A DNA stretch of 64,000 nt from VRUE01 sp963824215 (lineage in GTDB: Bacteria; Actinomycetota; Thermoleophilia; Solirubrobacterales; 70-9), in contig CAWGOE010000004.1 in NCBI GenBank assembly GCA_963824215.1, positions 558,001 to 622,000 on the forward strand. The letters are read 5' to 3'. Below are positions 16,846 through 26,109 of the stretch, one piece after another (position 1 is the stretch's first letter; the number at the start of each line of letters is the position of its first letter). The position numbers and the translations under genes are program-made. Under the pieces are notes generated by a model. The model was not told where the DNA came from. It saw nothing but the letters and a program-made list of their open reading frames with translations, and did no database searches.

Positions 16846-17370
16846 GTGGCGAAGACGCCGACCATGATCATCGACCTCGCACGGCTCTCGCTGACCCACG
16901 GCCAGGGCGCGCGCTTGGACCTCTCAGTCCCCTTGGAGGCGCTGGAGCTGGGCGGTCAGACCTACATCCCGCAGGGCGAGTCGGCTGAGGCGAGGATCGA
17001 CGTCTCCCGGCCAAGCAACGGCTATGCCTTCAGGCTGCGCTTTCCGCTTCACGTTGAAGGGCCCTGCATGCGCTGCCTCGAAGACGCCGCGGTCGAGACC
17101 GAGGTCGATGCGCGCGAGGTCGACCAGAGCAATACCGAGGACGAGGAGCTGCGCAGTCCCTACGTGGTCGATGACGAGCTCGACCTCGGTCGCTGGGCAC
17201 ACGACGCGGCGATCCTCGCCCTGCCGACCCAGGTCCTTTGCCGCCCCGAGTGCGCCGGCCTCTGTCCCGTCTGTGGCGAGTCGCTCAACGACGCCGACCC
17301 CGCTGACCACAAGCATTCGACCGGAAAAGACTCTCGCTGGGCCAAGCTCGACGAGCTGAAACGCGGCTGA
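16846..17370 (+). CDS. yceD: YceD/DUF177 family protein
   Basis: 174 residues. YceD-family proteins are linked to large-subunit rRNA accumulation and nearly always precede rpmF, as here. The diagnostic cysteines are present: GPCMRCLEDA near 68 and the C-terminal CRPECAGLCPVCGESLN near 130, a probable metal-binding cluster. The start is GTG at 16846 with GGAGGAG 8 bases upstream. A family-B palindrome separates it from rpmF. Confidence 0.9.
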   Translation: MAKTPTMIIDLARLSLTHGQGARLDLSVPLEALELGGQTYIPQGESAEARIDVSRPSNGYAFRLRFPLHVEGPCMRCLEDAAVETEVDAREVDQSNTEDEELRSPYVVDDELDLGRWAHDAAILALPTQVLCRPECAGLCPVCGESLNDADPADHKHSTGKDSRWAKLDELKRG

Positions 17371-17382
17371 CAGAACAGTCGG

Positions 17383-17492
17383 GGCCGAGGAGCCGGGGGG
17401 TCCCCCGCCTGCAACCCGCGTCGAATCGCATCGAGAGGCGCTTGCCTCGCCGGCTCACAAGTTGCCGGCAGGGGACCCCCGGCTCCTCGGCC
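17383..17492. repeat. Family-B palindromic element, copy 2 (intergenic)
   Basis: Arms 17383-17405 and 17471-17492 (GGCCGAGGAGCCGGGGG... and complement, one bulged G). The core matches the copy at 16170-16274, including CTCGCCGGCTCACAAGTT. It lies between yceD and rpmF, which are read in the same direction. Confidence 0.88.
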
Positions 17493-17520
17493 TGCTCAGT
17501 GCATTACCATTCCGCGACTT

Positions 17521-17733
17521 ATGGCTGTCCCGAAGAAGAGAACGTCTAGAACCCGCAGGGACAAGCGGCGCGCTAACCACAAAGCTGGCAAGGCTCGGTT
17601 GAACGAGTGTCCGCGCTGCCATAGCCCGCGTTTGCCGCATCGGGTTTGCCCGACCTGCGGCACCTACAAGGGTCGCGAGGTGATCGAGCACAAAGTCGCC
17701 GATCCGACCGCGCCTGCGCCCGACACGGAGTAG
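17521..17733 (+). CDS. rpmF: 50S ribosomal protein L32
   Basis: 70 residues with the invariant start MAVPKKRTSRTRRDKRR and a four-cysteine zinc ribbon (CPRCHSPRLPHRVCPTCG, residues about 31-47), so this is the zinc-dependent form. Next to yceD and plsX as in most bacteria. Confidence 0.95.
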   Translation: MAVPKKRTSRTRRDKRRANHKAGKARLNECPRCHSPRLPHRVCPTCGTYKGREVIEHKVADPTAPAPDTE

Positions 17734-17735
17734 CG

Positions 17736-18758
17736 GTGCCCGACGGCGTGACCGTCGCCCTCGATGGCTTCGGTGCCGAGCAGGGCTTCGACGTGCTGGC
17801 GGAGGGCGCCAGCCTCGCAGCGGCCGACGGCATTCGGCTGCGTGTCTTTGGGCCGGCGTCCGAGCTGGGCCTTGAGGGAGTAGGCGGGGTAGAGGTGATC
17901 CCCACGAGCGAGTGGATCGGCAACGACGAGGATCCAGTGCCGGCCGTGCGGGCGAAGAAGGAGGCCTCGGTCGTGTGCGCCGCTCGCGATGTCGCCGAGG
18001 GTCGTTCAGCGGCGATGGTCAGTCCTGGTTCGACCGGGGCGACGATGGCGGCGGCGACCTTCGGTCTGCGCCGTCTGCGTGGGGTGCAGCGGCCGGCACT
18101 TGCGGTGCAGCTGCCGGTCCCGGGCAAGCCGGTGCTCTTCCTCGACGTTGGCGCCAACGTCGAGGTGCGCGCGCAGCATCTCGTTCAGTTCGCCTTTCTC
18201 GGCGCGGCCTTCAGCCAAGCGGTGCTCGGCGTCGAGCGTCCCCGCGTGGGCCTGCTCTCGGTCGGGGAGGAGAGCGGCAAGGGGAGGGAGGAGGTGGTCG
18301 CCGCGCACGCCTTGCTCACGAAGGCCACGGGAATCGAGTTCATCGGCAACGTCGAGGGCGGCGAACTGCCCGCCGGTGTGGCCGATGTCGTCGTCACTGA
18401 TGGCTTCACCGGCAACGTCTCGCTGAAGCTGATGGAGGGGACCGCGCGCACGGTGACTGGGGCTATTCGCGGCGTCGCCCGCTCTAACCCACTCGCTGCG
18501 CTGGGGGGGTTGATGATGCGCCCAGCACTTGGTGGCCTGCGCCGCGAGCTGCATCCGGACACGACCGGCGGCGCGATCCTGCTTGGCCTGCGCGGCATCG
18601 CGGTCGTCGGCCACGGCAGCGCCGGAGCCGAGGGAATCGCCAATGCGGTACGCCTCGCGGCGCGCAGCGTCGAGGTCGAGGCGGTGGGCCGCACCGCCGC
18701 TCTGCTCGCCGAGGGCGGCGCCACGCGAGGGGCGCTGGCCGCGGAGGAGAGTGCGTGA
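17736..18758 (+). CDS. plsX: Phosphate acyltransferase PlsX
   Basis: 340 residues, normal length. It converts acyl-ACP to acyl-phosphate for phospholipid synthesis at the membrane surface. Visible: VALDGFGAEQGF at the start (the family's D-x-x-G/A motif), GSTGATMAAATF near 90, LDVGANVEVR near 130, and VVTDGFTGNVSLKLMEG near 215. GTG at 17736 lies 2 bases after the rpmF stop. It is followed by acpP, which supplies its partner. Confidence 0.94.
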   Translation: MPDGVTVALDGFGAEQGFDVLAEGASLAAADGIRLRVFGPASELGLEGVGGVEVIPTSEWIGNDEDPVPAVRAKKEASVVCAARDVAEGRSAAMVSPGSTGATMAAATFGLRRLRGVQRPALAVQLPVPGKPVLFLDVGANVEVRAQHLVQFAFLGAAFSQAVLGVERPRVGLLSVGEESGKGREEVVAAHALLTKATGIEFIGNVEGGELPAGVADVVVTDGFTGNVSLKLMEGTARTVTGAIRGVARSNPLAALGGLMMRPALGGLRRELHPDTTGGAILLGLRGIAVVGHGSAGAEGIANAVRLAARSVEVEAVGRTAALLAEGGATRGALAAEESA

Positions 18759-18771
18759 TAGGAAGTCGGGC

Positions 18772-19017
18772 ATGAACCGCGCTGAGGTTTTCAACCTGGT
18801 CCGTGATCACCTTGCCGAGGAGCTCGAGGTCGATCCGGCCGAGATCGCCGAGGGGGCCCGCTTCAAGCAGGACCTCAACGCCGACTCGCTGGACCTCTAC
18901 GAGCTGGTGATGGAGCTCGAGGATCGCTACGGAATCTCCGTCTCCGAGCAGCAGGCGGCGCGGATCGAGACCGTTGGCGACGCGGTCAACTTCGTAATGG
19001 AGCACGCCCCGGCGTGA
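18772..19017 (+). CDS. acpP: Acyl carrier protein
   Basis: 81 residues, acidic four-helix carrier. The 4'-phosphopantetheine attachment serine is in NADSLDLYEL near residue 40. The rest (FNLVRDHLAEELEVDPAEI, VGDAVNFVMEH) is canonical. It carries fatty acyl chains for plsX and the fatty-acid synthase. Its end overlaps the rnc GTG by 4 bases. Confidence 0.95.
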   Translation: MNRAEVFNLVRDHLAEELEVDPAEIAEGARFKQDLNADSLDLYELVMELEDRYGISVSEQQAARIETVGDAVNFVMEHAPA

Positions 19018-19697
19018 GCGCTGGAGCGCTGGCGGAGCTTGTCGCGGAACTTCCCGACGACCTGCGGCGGCTTGCCCTCACACACTCCTCTTGGACCGAG
19101 CAGCCGGCCCGCTCCTATGAGCGCCTCGCCTACCTCGGCGACAGCGTTCTCGCGCTAGCGGTCGCCGCCGGTATCTACAAGCGCTTCCCTGAGGTTGCCG
19201 CGGGCGGGTTGACCAAGATCCACAATCACGCGGTTAGCGGCGTCTCCTGTGCTGAAGTCGGGCACGAGCTGGGTGTGCCGGCGATGCTGGTCGAGGCGGA
19301 GCCCGAGGCCGAGGAGGCGATCCCGGCAAAGGTGCTGCTGGCGGGCTCGCGCCCCCTGCCGGAGGTGACCGAGGCACTGATCGGCGCCTGCTTTCTCGCC
19401 TTCGGCTTCGACCGTGTCGCGATCGCAGTCGGCGCCGCCTTCGAGGCGCAGATCGAATTTGCCCTGGAAGCGCCGGTAGATGCGAAGTCGGCGCTGCAGG
19501 AGCTGCTTGCCCGGCGGCGGGCGCGCGTAACCTACGTCGTCATTGGCGAATCGGGCCCCCCACACCGTCGCACCTTCGAGGTTGAAGCGACTGTCGACGG
19601 CGAGCGAATCGGGATCGGCGCCGGACGAAGCAAGAAGGCCGCCGAGCAGATGGCGGCCGAGGCGGCACTTAAGCACCTGGACGCTTTGGGCAACTGA
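19014..19697 (+). CDS. rnc: Ribonuclease III with unusual active-site signature
   Basis: 227 residues: nuclease domain (about 10-145) and C-terminal double-stranded RNA-binding domain (about 155-225, ending SKKAAEQMAAEAALKHL). The usual signature ERLEFLGDxVL reads ERLAYLGDSVL, so one of its acidic residues is Ala. The second metal motif DxxEALIG reads EVTEALIG, with Glu replacing Asp. The core aspartate of LGD and glutamate of EALIG remain, so some activity is possible. Start GTG 19014 overlaps acpP. The place before smc is typical. Confidence 0.88.
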   Translation: MSAGALAELVAELPDDLRRLALTHSSWTEQPARSYERLAYLGDSVLALAVAAGIYKRFPEVAAGGLTKIHNHAVSGVSCAEVGHELGVPAMLVEAEPEAEEAIPAKVLLAGSRPLPEVTEALIGACFLAFGFDRVAIAVGAAFEAQIEFALEAPVDAKSALQELLARRRARVTYVVIGESGPPHRRTFEVEATVDGERIGIGAGRSKKAAEQMAAEAALKHLDALGN

Positions 19698-19745
19698 GCG
19701 GACGTTGCGTCCGACGCAGACGCGAGCCTTCCGAACGAGGATGAG

Positions 19746-22182
19746 ATGTATCTGAGATCGATCGAGATGAAGGGGTTCAAGTCGTTCCCCGGCCGCACCA
19801 AGCTGGAGTTCTCTCCAGGCGTCAGCGTGATCGTCGGCCCCAACGGCTCGGGCAAGTCGAACATCACCGACGCGGTCCTCTGGGCGCTTGGCGAGCAGAG
19901 CCCGGGAGCGATCCGCGGCGCCTCGATGCAGGACGTGATCTCGGCCGGCGGCCAGGGCGTCGGTCAGCGCCGCGCCGCCGAGGTCGAGGTCGTGATCGAC
20001 AACTCCGAGGGCCGGGCCGCGACGGAGCTTCTCGGAGATCGCGATCCAGCGCAGCCTCGACCGCTCCGGCGACGGCGCCTACCGGCTGAACGGCGCCCGC
20101 TGCCGCCTCGTCGACGTGGTCGAGGTCCTCTCCGACACCAACCTCGGCCGCGAGATGCACTCGGTGATCAGCCAGGGCCGGGTCGAGACGATCATCCACT
20201 CCAAGCCGCGTGAACGGCGCCTGTTAATCGAGGAGGCTGCGGGGCTCGGCAAGCACCGCAAGCGACGGCGCCGTGCCGAGCTGAAGCTGCGCGCCGCGCG
20301 CGACAACCTCGACCGCGCCCTCGACCTCGAGCGCGAGGCGCGGTCTCGCCTGCGGCCGTTGAAGCGCCAAGCGCAGGCTGCCGAGCTTGGCGCTCGGATC
20401 GAGCGCGAGGAGCTCGAATTGCGCGGCCGCTTGGTCGCTGAGGAGCTGCGTTTTGGCGAGGACAGGGCAAAGGCTGCCGAGAAGGCTGCCGAGAAGGCTC
20501 GCGCCAAGCGAGCGGCGGTGGAGAAACGCCTTGCCGAGGTCAGCGAGCGCCGTCGCGCCGCCGAGGAGCGCTTCGCCACCCGCGACCGTGAGCGCACCCA
20601 AGCGTGGGGGAGGCTGACCAAGCTGCGTGGCGAGCAGCAGCGGATCGCGCTGCGGGCCGCCTCGCTCGCCGACCGAGAGCCCGAGCTCGAGCGCGCCCTG
20701 GAGGGATTGCGGGCGGAGTTTGGCCCGCTGACGCTTGACCTTGGTACGGCTGAGGGCGCTCCGGCCGACCGCGCCCGCAAGCTCGAGGACCAGCTGGGGG
20801 AGATCGATGCCGGGATCGCCGCGGCCACGCATGGCCTTGGGCGGGCGCGCTCCAGCGAGGCGGCTGAGTCCGAACGAGAGGCGGCTCTCGGGGAGATCCA
20901 AGCCGGCGCAGAGCGGGCGATCCGGCACGCGCGCCGCGCCGAGGGGCTGCTTGGCGAGCGCCATCGCGAGGCTCTGCGCGCGCGCGTTGCCGCCGGAGAG
21001 ACGCTGCTCGACGACGTCCGCGCCGCCGCTGCGGCGGCCGCGGCGGCGGAAAGCGCGATCCGCGCCCGGGTCGAGCGGATCGAAGCGAAGGTGGTCGGCA
21101 AGGAGGGCGACGGTGACGCGATCGCTGAGGAGATGCGCGAGTGCTCGCGCCAGGAGTCCGAGCTGCAGGTCGAGATGAAAGCTGCCTCCGATGAGCTGAC
21201 CGAGGCCCAGGTCGAGGCGGCACACCTGGGCGACCGCCGAACCGAGGCGGCGAAAGAGCTGGCCTCGATCGCCGAGAGATTGGGCGAGGAGGTCGAGCCC
21301 GCAGAGCAGGCGCTGAGCGACGAGGAGCGGGCTGACATCGACCGCAAGCTGCACCGGCTGGAGCGCCGCCGTGCCCAGATCGGCCCTGTCAACCCGCTCG
21401 CGGAGCAGGAGTACGAGGAGGCTCGTGAGCACGTCGAGGCACTGCAGACCCAGCGCGAGGACACCGAGCGAGGCATGCACGAGCTCGAGGCGCTGATTCG
21501 CGACATCGATCGCGAGATCGAGCGTGCCTTCGAGCAGACCTTCGAGGCGACGGCGAAGAACTTCGAGGAGATGGTCGAACATCTATTCCCCGGTGGGCGG
21601 GGCCGTCTGCGGCGGGTCAGTCTGCATCCTGTGCGCGACGTCGAGGAGGGCGAAGCGGAGAGCGACGACGACGAGGAGTCAGAGGAAGAGGACCGGCGGG
21701 AGCTCGGCGTGGAGATCGAGGTCACCCCGGCCGGCAAGTCGACCCGCAAGCTTTCGCTGCTCTCCGGTGGCGAGAAGTCGCTGGTCGCGCTGGCCTTCGT
21801 CTTTGCCGTCTTCCTCGCTAGGCCGTGCCCCTTCTACATCCTCGACGAGGTCGAGGCCGCCCTCGATGACGCCAACATCGATCGCTTCTTGCAGCTGATC
21901 AGGCGCTTCTCCGATCGCGCCCAGTTCGTCATCGTCACCCACCAGAAACGGACGATGGACGTCGCCGATGTCCTTTACGGCGTCACCATGGGCGGCGACG
22001 GGGTGACCAAAGTCGTCTCTCGCCGCTTGCCGCGCGAGGTCGAAGAAGACGAGGGCGATCTGGAGAGCCCGCCGCCATTCGCCGGAGTCGGCGCCGCGCA
22101 AAGCGAGGCGGCGCCCGGAGTGCTCGGCCAGAAACCACCCGGCGAGCCCTCCGCCCGCGACGACTCCGCTGCCGCGGCCTAG
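19746..22182 (+). CDS. smc: Chromosome-partition ATPase SMC, frameshifted and hinge-less
   Basis: The N-terminal ATPase part has Walker A GPNGSGKSN near residue 30; it leaves frame near base 20031, and the frame resumes as EIAIQRSLDRSGDGAYRLNG..., so one extra base (a C in gagCttctcg) restores a single 811-residue protein. The total span of 2437 bases is 3n+1, in agreement. The C-terminal head has the signature LSGGEKSLVALAF and Walker B YILDEVEAALDD. Between the heads there are only about 400 residues of coiled coil and no recognisable hinge; SMC is normally near 1180 residues. Upstream of ftsY as usual. Confidence 0.85.
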
Positions 22183-22188
22183 CTCGCC

Positions 22189-23187
22189 GTGCCCACCTCC
22201 TGGCAGGAGATCTTCGATCTCGGCGGTCGCGATGCGGCGCCTGTCGATGCCGAGCCCGAGAGCGAGGAGCGCCGGAGCGGCGTCTTCCGTCGCCTGCGCG
22301 AGAGCCTCTCCAAAAGCCGCCAGGCGCTGGTCGAGGAGGTCTCGGCCAGTCTCTTCGACCGCATTGACGAGGAGACCTGGGAGCGGCTCGAGGAGGCGCT
22401 GATCCTCGCAGACGCCGGCGCTCCGACCACGGCTGAGGTGGTCGAGCGGCTCGAGCAGGAGGTCGAGAGTGGCGCCGTCTCACCCGATGGCGAGGCGGTC
22501 CGCGAGCGCTTGATCGAGATCCTCGCCGACGTCGCCTCCAACGGACGCCGGCCGATCGATCTCAGCGGCGAGCCGGCGGTGCTTTTGATGGTGGGCGTCA
22601 ACGGCACCGGCAAGACGACGACGATCGGCAAGATCGCCTGGCATCTCTCCAAGGAATTCGGCCTCTCCGTGGTCCTCGCCGCCGGCGACACCTACCGCGC
22701 CGCCGCCGCCGAGCAGTTGGCCGAGTGGGCCGAGCGGGCAGGAGCCGAACTGATCCGCTCTAAGGAGGGCGGCGATCCCGGGGCGGTCGCCTTCGACGCG
22801 ATCGCCGCCGCCCGGGCGCGCGGCGCCGACGTGGTGATCGTCGACACCGCCGGCCGCCTCCACACCCAGGGCAACCTGATGGACGAGCTCGCCAAGGTGC
22901 GCCGCGTGATCGCCAAGCAGATGCCCGACGCGCCGCACGAGACGCTGATCTCGATCGACGCGACGACCGGCCAGAACGGACTGCGCCAGGCGAAGATCTT
23001 CTCCGAAACGGTCGAGGTCGACGGCGTCGTCCTTACCAAGCTCGACGGCACCGCCAAGGGCGGCATCGTGCTGGCTATCGCCAACGAACTTGAGATCCCG
23101 GTGAAGCTGATCGGCACGGGCGAGTCACTCGAGGATCTGCGTCCGTTCGATCCGGCCGACTTCGCCCGCGCCCTGTTGACCGAGTAG
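22189..23187 (+). CDS. ftsY: Signal recognition particle receptor FtsY
   Basis: 332 residues: short acidic N-terminal A region, helical N domain (about 30-110), and GTPase G domain. Motifs are G1 GVNGTGKTTT near 130, the insertion-box DTYRAAAAEQL, G3 VDTAGRLHTQ near 222, and G4 TKLDGTAKGG near 284. It docks ribosome-SRP complexes at the membrane. GTG 22189 lies 6 bases after smc. It pairs with ffh 1.2 kb downstream. Confidence 0.95.
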   Translation: MPTSWQEIFDLGGRDAAPVDAEPESEERRSGVFRRLRESLSKSRQALVEEVSASLFDRIDEETWERLEEALILADAGAPTTAEVVERLEQEVESGAVSPDGEAVRERLIEILADVASNGRRPIDLSGEPAVLLMVGVNGTGKTTTIGKIAWHLSKEFGLSVVLAAGDTYRAAAAEQLAEWAERAGAELIRSKEGGDPGAVAFDAIAAARARGADVVIVDTAGRLHTQGNLMDELAKVRRVIAKQMPDAPHETLISIDATTGQNGLRQAKIFSETVEVDGVVLTKLDGTAKGGIVLAIANELEIPVKLIGTGESLEDLRPFDPADFARALLTE

Positions 23188-23237
23188 CTCCACCGGTTGC
23201 GGCTCGGCCCAGCTCAAAAGCAAAAGCTTTGTTTTCC

Positions 23238-23266
23238 TTGACTATTAAGCAGAGAGTCGCTATCAG
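23238..23266 (+). promoter_or_regulatory. Sigma-70-type promoter for the secreted-protein gene
   Basis: TTGACT, a 17-base spacer and TATCAG at 23261. It stands out in a locally AT-rich stretch after ftsY and lies about 75 bases before the likely start codon. Good fit to the vegetative consensus, seen directly; activity is inferred. Confidence 0.6.
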
Positions 23267-23344
23267 TTGCGTCTCTCCGATCGGCGGGGGACGCTGCGCT
23301 TCCGGGGGAGTGCCAGGGCAATGGTTACGAAAGGAAGCATGAAA

Positions 23345-24295
23345 ATGAGCAAGTTCAAGGCCCTTGGGCTGACCCTGTTGGCGGTCTTCGCAATGAGCGC
23401 GATGGTGGCCTCATCGGCCTCGGCGGAAGCCTTCGTCTTCACATCCGAAGTGGAAAACCCCACGTTGAAAGGGGAACAGGTCGGTTCGAGCTCGATGGAA
23501 GTCGAAGCGGGGGTGATCTCGTGCAGCGGTGGCACTTTTGAAGGGGCTATGACCGGAAAAGCCGCAGCGCAGGTGTCTCTGGGTGCTGCTTTCTCGGGAT
23601 GCACGTTCGCGGAAATGTCTGGCACGTCAATCAACATGCAGAGCTGCGATTTGATGCTCGGGGTTGTGGGCGTGGAAGGCTCGAACTACGAGGCCGAAGC
23701 CGGGGTCGGGTGTGAAAAAGCCGAAGACTCGATCGTCATCACGGTCAAAGTTCTCGGCATAACCAAGTGCACGGTGGAAATCGGTCAGCAGGCATGGCTG
23801 CCCAGCGTGACAGTTGAAGACACCGGGTCTCCCACGGCGATTCGCGCGGAACTGAACGTCAGTGGCATCGAATACGACCAGAAAGCTGGCTCTGGGCTCG
23901 GCGCCTGCAAAAGCGCCGAAAACAAAACCAACGGCACCTACAAAAGCGAAATCGTGATCAAAGGGTCCCAGGGTGGAGTGCAGAAAAAACTGAACGCGCA
24001 GCCGATACCCCAAAAGGTCGACGTCAACCCCGCAACGGTCAAACTCAATGGGCCAACCACCAGCGCAAAATTCACGCTCGAAAATCTGGTCAACGAAAAA
24101 CTGACCGTGTCGGGCTTCCATTCGCCTGGGAACTTCACCTACAAACTGACCTGCAAAAGCCTTGAGAAAAAAGGCGACAAAGACGACACCTGTCAAGAAG
24201 AAGTCACTTGTGTGCAGGCTTTCAAAGTAGAGGCAAAAGTCGCCGTGTTGGTCACGCCGCTCGGCGGCGCGGCTTTCACCATCGAGGGTTGCTGA
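23345..24295 (+). CDS. Secreted protein of unknown function with atypical codon use
   Basis: 316 residues from the ATG at 23345, chosen because AAGGAAG lies 7 bases before it; an ATG at 23339 would leave almost no spacing. It has a classical signal peptide (KFKALGLTLLAVFAMSAMVASSASA) and a mature part with about a dozen cysteines and many short beta-prone stretches; no family recognised. Codon choice is unlike all neighbours: GAA and AAA are preferred where the rest of the window uses GAG and AAG. It sits with its own promoter and hairpin between ftsY and ffh, suggesting acquisition or special expression. Confidence 0.8.
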   Translation: MSKFKALGLTLLAVFAMSAMVASSASAEAFVFTSEVENPTLKGEQVGSSSMEVEAGVISCSGGTFEGAMTGKAAAQVSLGAAFSGCTFAEMSGTSINMQSCDLMLGVVGVEGSNYEAEAGVGCEKAEDSIVITVKVLGITKCTVEIGQQAWLPSVTVEDTGSPTAIRAELNVSGIEYDQKAGSGLGACKSAENKTNGTYKSEIVIKGSQGGVQKKLNAQPIPQKVDVNPATVKLNGPTTSAKFTLENLVNEKLTVSGFHSPGNFTYKLTCKSLEKKGDKDDTCQEEVTCVQAFKVEAKVAVLVTPLGGAAFTIEGC

Positions 24296-24354
24296 TCGTC
24301 GACGAGATGGCCGCAGGTGCGCGGCATTGATCAGCTAGCTCTTCAGGCGTAAAT

Positions 24355-24386
24355 CGACAGGGCGGTTCTTCGGGATCGCCCTGTCG
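24355..24386 (+). terminator. Hairpin after the secreted-protein gene
   Basis: Perfect 10-bp stem CGACAGGGCG / CGCCCTGTCG with a 12-base loop, 60 bases after the stop and 22 before ffh. No T run follows. It would isolate the secreted-protein transcript from ffh. Confidence 0.5.
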
Positions 24387-24407
24387 TGTCCCCTAAGCTA
24401 GGCGCTC

Positions 24408-25781
24408 GTGTTTGACCAGCTCTCAGAGCGTCTCCAGGCGACCCTCTCCGACGTCCGCTCGCGCGGCAAGCTGAGCGAGGGGGACGTTGACGCGGCGATG
24501 CGCGAGATCCGCCTCGCCCTGCTCGAGGCTGACGTCAACTTCAAAGTCGTCAAAAGCTTCACCAAGACGTTGAAGGAGCGCTGCCTCGGCGCCGACGTGC
24601 TGGAGAGCCTCGATCCGGGCCAGCAGGTGGTGAAGATCGTCAACGAGGAGCTGACCGGCCTGATGGGTGGTACTGGCCGCGACCTCGCCTTCGCTTCAAG
24701 CGGGCCGACGGTGATCCTGATGGCCGGCCTGCAGGGTTCGGGCAAGACGACCGCTTGCGCCAAGCTCGCCCGCCACCTGGGCGAGTCGGGCAAAGACGTC
24801 GCCCTCGCGGCCTGTGACGTCTATCGCCCGGCTGCGGTTGACCAGCTGGTCACGGTCGGCGAGCGCGCCGGTGCTCACGTTTACCAGCAGGGGACCGAAG
24901 CGGACCCGGTCGAGATCGCCTCCTGGGCACTCGATCGAGCCCGCGAGGAGGAGCGCGACGTGCTGATCGTCGATACCGCCGGGCGCCTCCACATCGACGA
25001 GGACTTGATGGCCGAGCTGGCCAAGATCCGCAAGCGAACCAAGCCGCACGACGTGTTGCTCGTGGTCGATGCGATGACGGGGCAGGATGCGGTCGGTGTT
25101 GCCGAATCGTTTGCCGAAGCGGCCGAGTTCGACGGCGTAGTGATGACCAAGCTTGACGGCGACGCCCGTGGCGGCGCCGCGCTCTCAGTCAAGGCGGTGA
25201 CCGGGAAGCCGATCTTCTTCGCCTCGACTGGCGAGAAGCTGGAGGCCTTCGAGCGCTTCCACCCCGACCGCATGGCCTCGCGGATCCTCGGTATGGGCGA
25301 CATGCTCAGCCTGATCGAGAAAGCCGAGCAGCAGGTCGACGAGCGCCAGGCCGAGGACCTGCAGAAGAAACTGGAAGGCGACCGCTTCACGCTCGAGGAT
25401 TTCCTCCAGCAGATGAAACAGGTGCGGAAAATGGGCCCGCTCAGCGGCTTGGTCGGGATGCTGCCGGGAATGGGGGCGATGAAACAGCTGAAGAACGCCG
25501 ACGTCGACGAGGGTGAGCTCGACCGGGTTGAGGCGATCATCCTCTCGATGACGCCGCTCGAGCGAGCCAACCCGGCGCTGATCAAGGGTTCGCGGCGCAA
25601 ACGGATTGCCGATGGCTCTGGGACCAAAATCCAGCAGGTGAACCAGCTGGTCAAGCAGTTCGACCAGATGCGCAAGATGATGCGGATGATGATGTCGGGT
25701 GAGGAACCGAGCCCGCAGCAGCTCGCCCAGATGGCCGGCGGTGGAGGCGGCGCTCCGCGTCCGAAGTACCGCAGGCGCTGA
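24408..25781 (+). CDS. ffh: Signal recognition particle GTPase Ffh
   Basis: 457 residues: N domain, G domain (G1 GLQGSGKTTACAK near 107; DVYRPAAVDQL; G3 VDTAGRLHID near 190; G4 TKLDGDARGG near 247), and a C-terminal M domain rich in methionine (about 300-440) that binds 4.5S RNA and signal peptides. The tail (QMRKMMRMMMSG, AQMAGGGGG) is typical. GTG 24408 begins FDQLSERLQ, the normal N terminus. Followed by rpsP. Confidence 0.96.
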   Translation: MFDQLSERLQATLSDVRSRGKLSEGDVDAAMREIRLALLEADVNFKVVKSFTKTLKERCLGADVLESLDPGQQVVKIVNEELTGLMGGTGRDLAFASSGPTVILMAGLQGSGKTTACAKLARHLGESGKDVALAACDVYRPAAVDQLVTVGERAGAHVYQQGTEADPVEIASWALDRAREEERDVLIVDTAGRLHIDEDLMAELAKIRKRTKPHDVLLVVDAMTGQDAVGVAESFAEAAEFDGVVMTKLDGDARGGAALSVKAVTGKPIFFASTGEKLEAFERFHPDRMASRILGMGDMLSLIEKAEQQVDERQAEDLQKKLEGDRFTLEDFLQQMKQVRKMGPLSGLVGMLPGMGAMKQLKNADVDEGELDRVEAIILSMTPLERANPALIKGSRRKRIADGSGTKIQQVNQLVKQFDQMRKMMRMMMSGEEPSPQQLAQMAGGGGGAPRPKYRRR

Positions 25782-25788
25782 GCGTCAA

Positions 25789-25825
25789 CCGGCACGTCCT
25801 CCGCATTCGCGTCCGGGCGTGCCGG
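25789..25825 (+). promoter_or_regulatory. Hairpin in the ffh-rpsP gap
   Basis: 8-bp arms CCGGCACG / CGTGCCGG around 21 bases, 28 bases before the rpsP ATG. It may be a leader structure for the ribosomal-protein genes or a partial terminator. Confidence 0.35.
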
Positions 25826-25852
25826 GCAAGTCCTGTAACCTCTCGCGGCCCA

Positions 25853-26107
25853 ATGGCCGTGCGAATCAGACTTAGAAGGGTGGGTTCGAAGAAGAACCCG
25901 ATCTGGCGGATCGTCGTCGCCGATAAACGTTCCCCGCGCGACGGGCGGACGATCGAGACGATCGGCCAGTACAACCCGCAGACCGAGCCCTCGACGATCG
26001 TGCTCGACGAGGAGCGCGCGCGCCACTGGATCGAGCACGGGGCGCAGCCATCGGAGACGGTAGCCACGCTGCTGCGCACCAAGGGCATCGCCGCCTCCGG
26101 TAGCTAG
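25853..26107 (+). CDS. rpsP: 30S ribosomal protein S16
   Basis: 84 residues, starts MAVRIRLRRVGSKKNPIWRIVVAD, a standard S16. First gene of the rpsP-khpA-trmD-rplS cluster. Its stop lies 2 bases before the khpA GTG. Confidence 0.96.
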   Translation: MAVRIRLRRVGSKKNPIWRIVVADKRSPRDGRTIETIGQYNPQTEPSTIVLDEERARHWIEHGAQPSETVATLLRTKGIAASGS

Positions 26108-26109
26108 TC

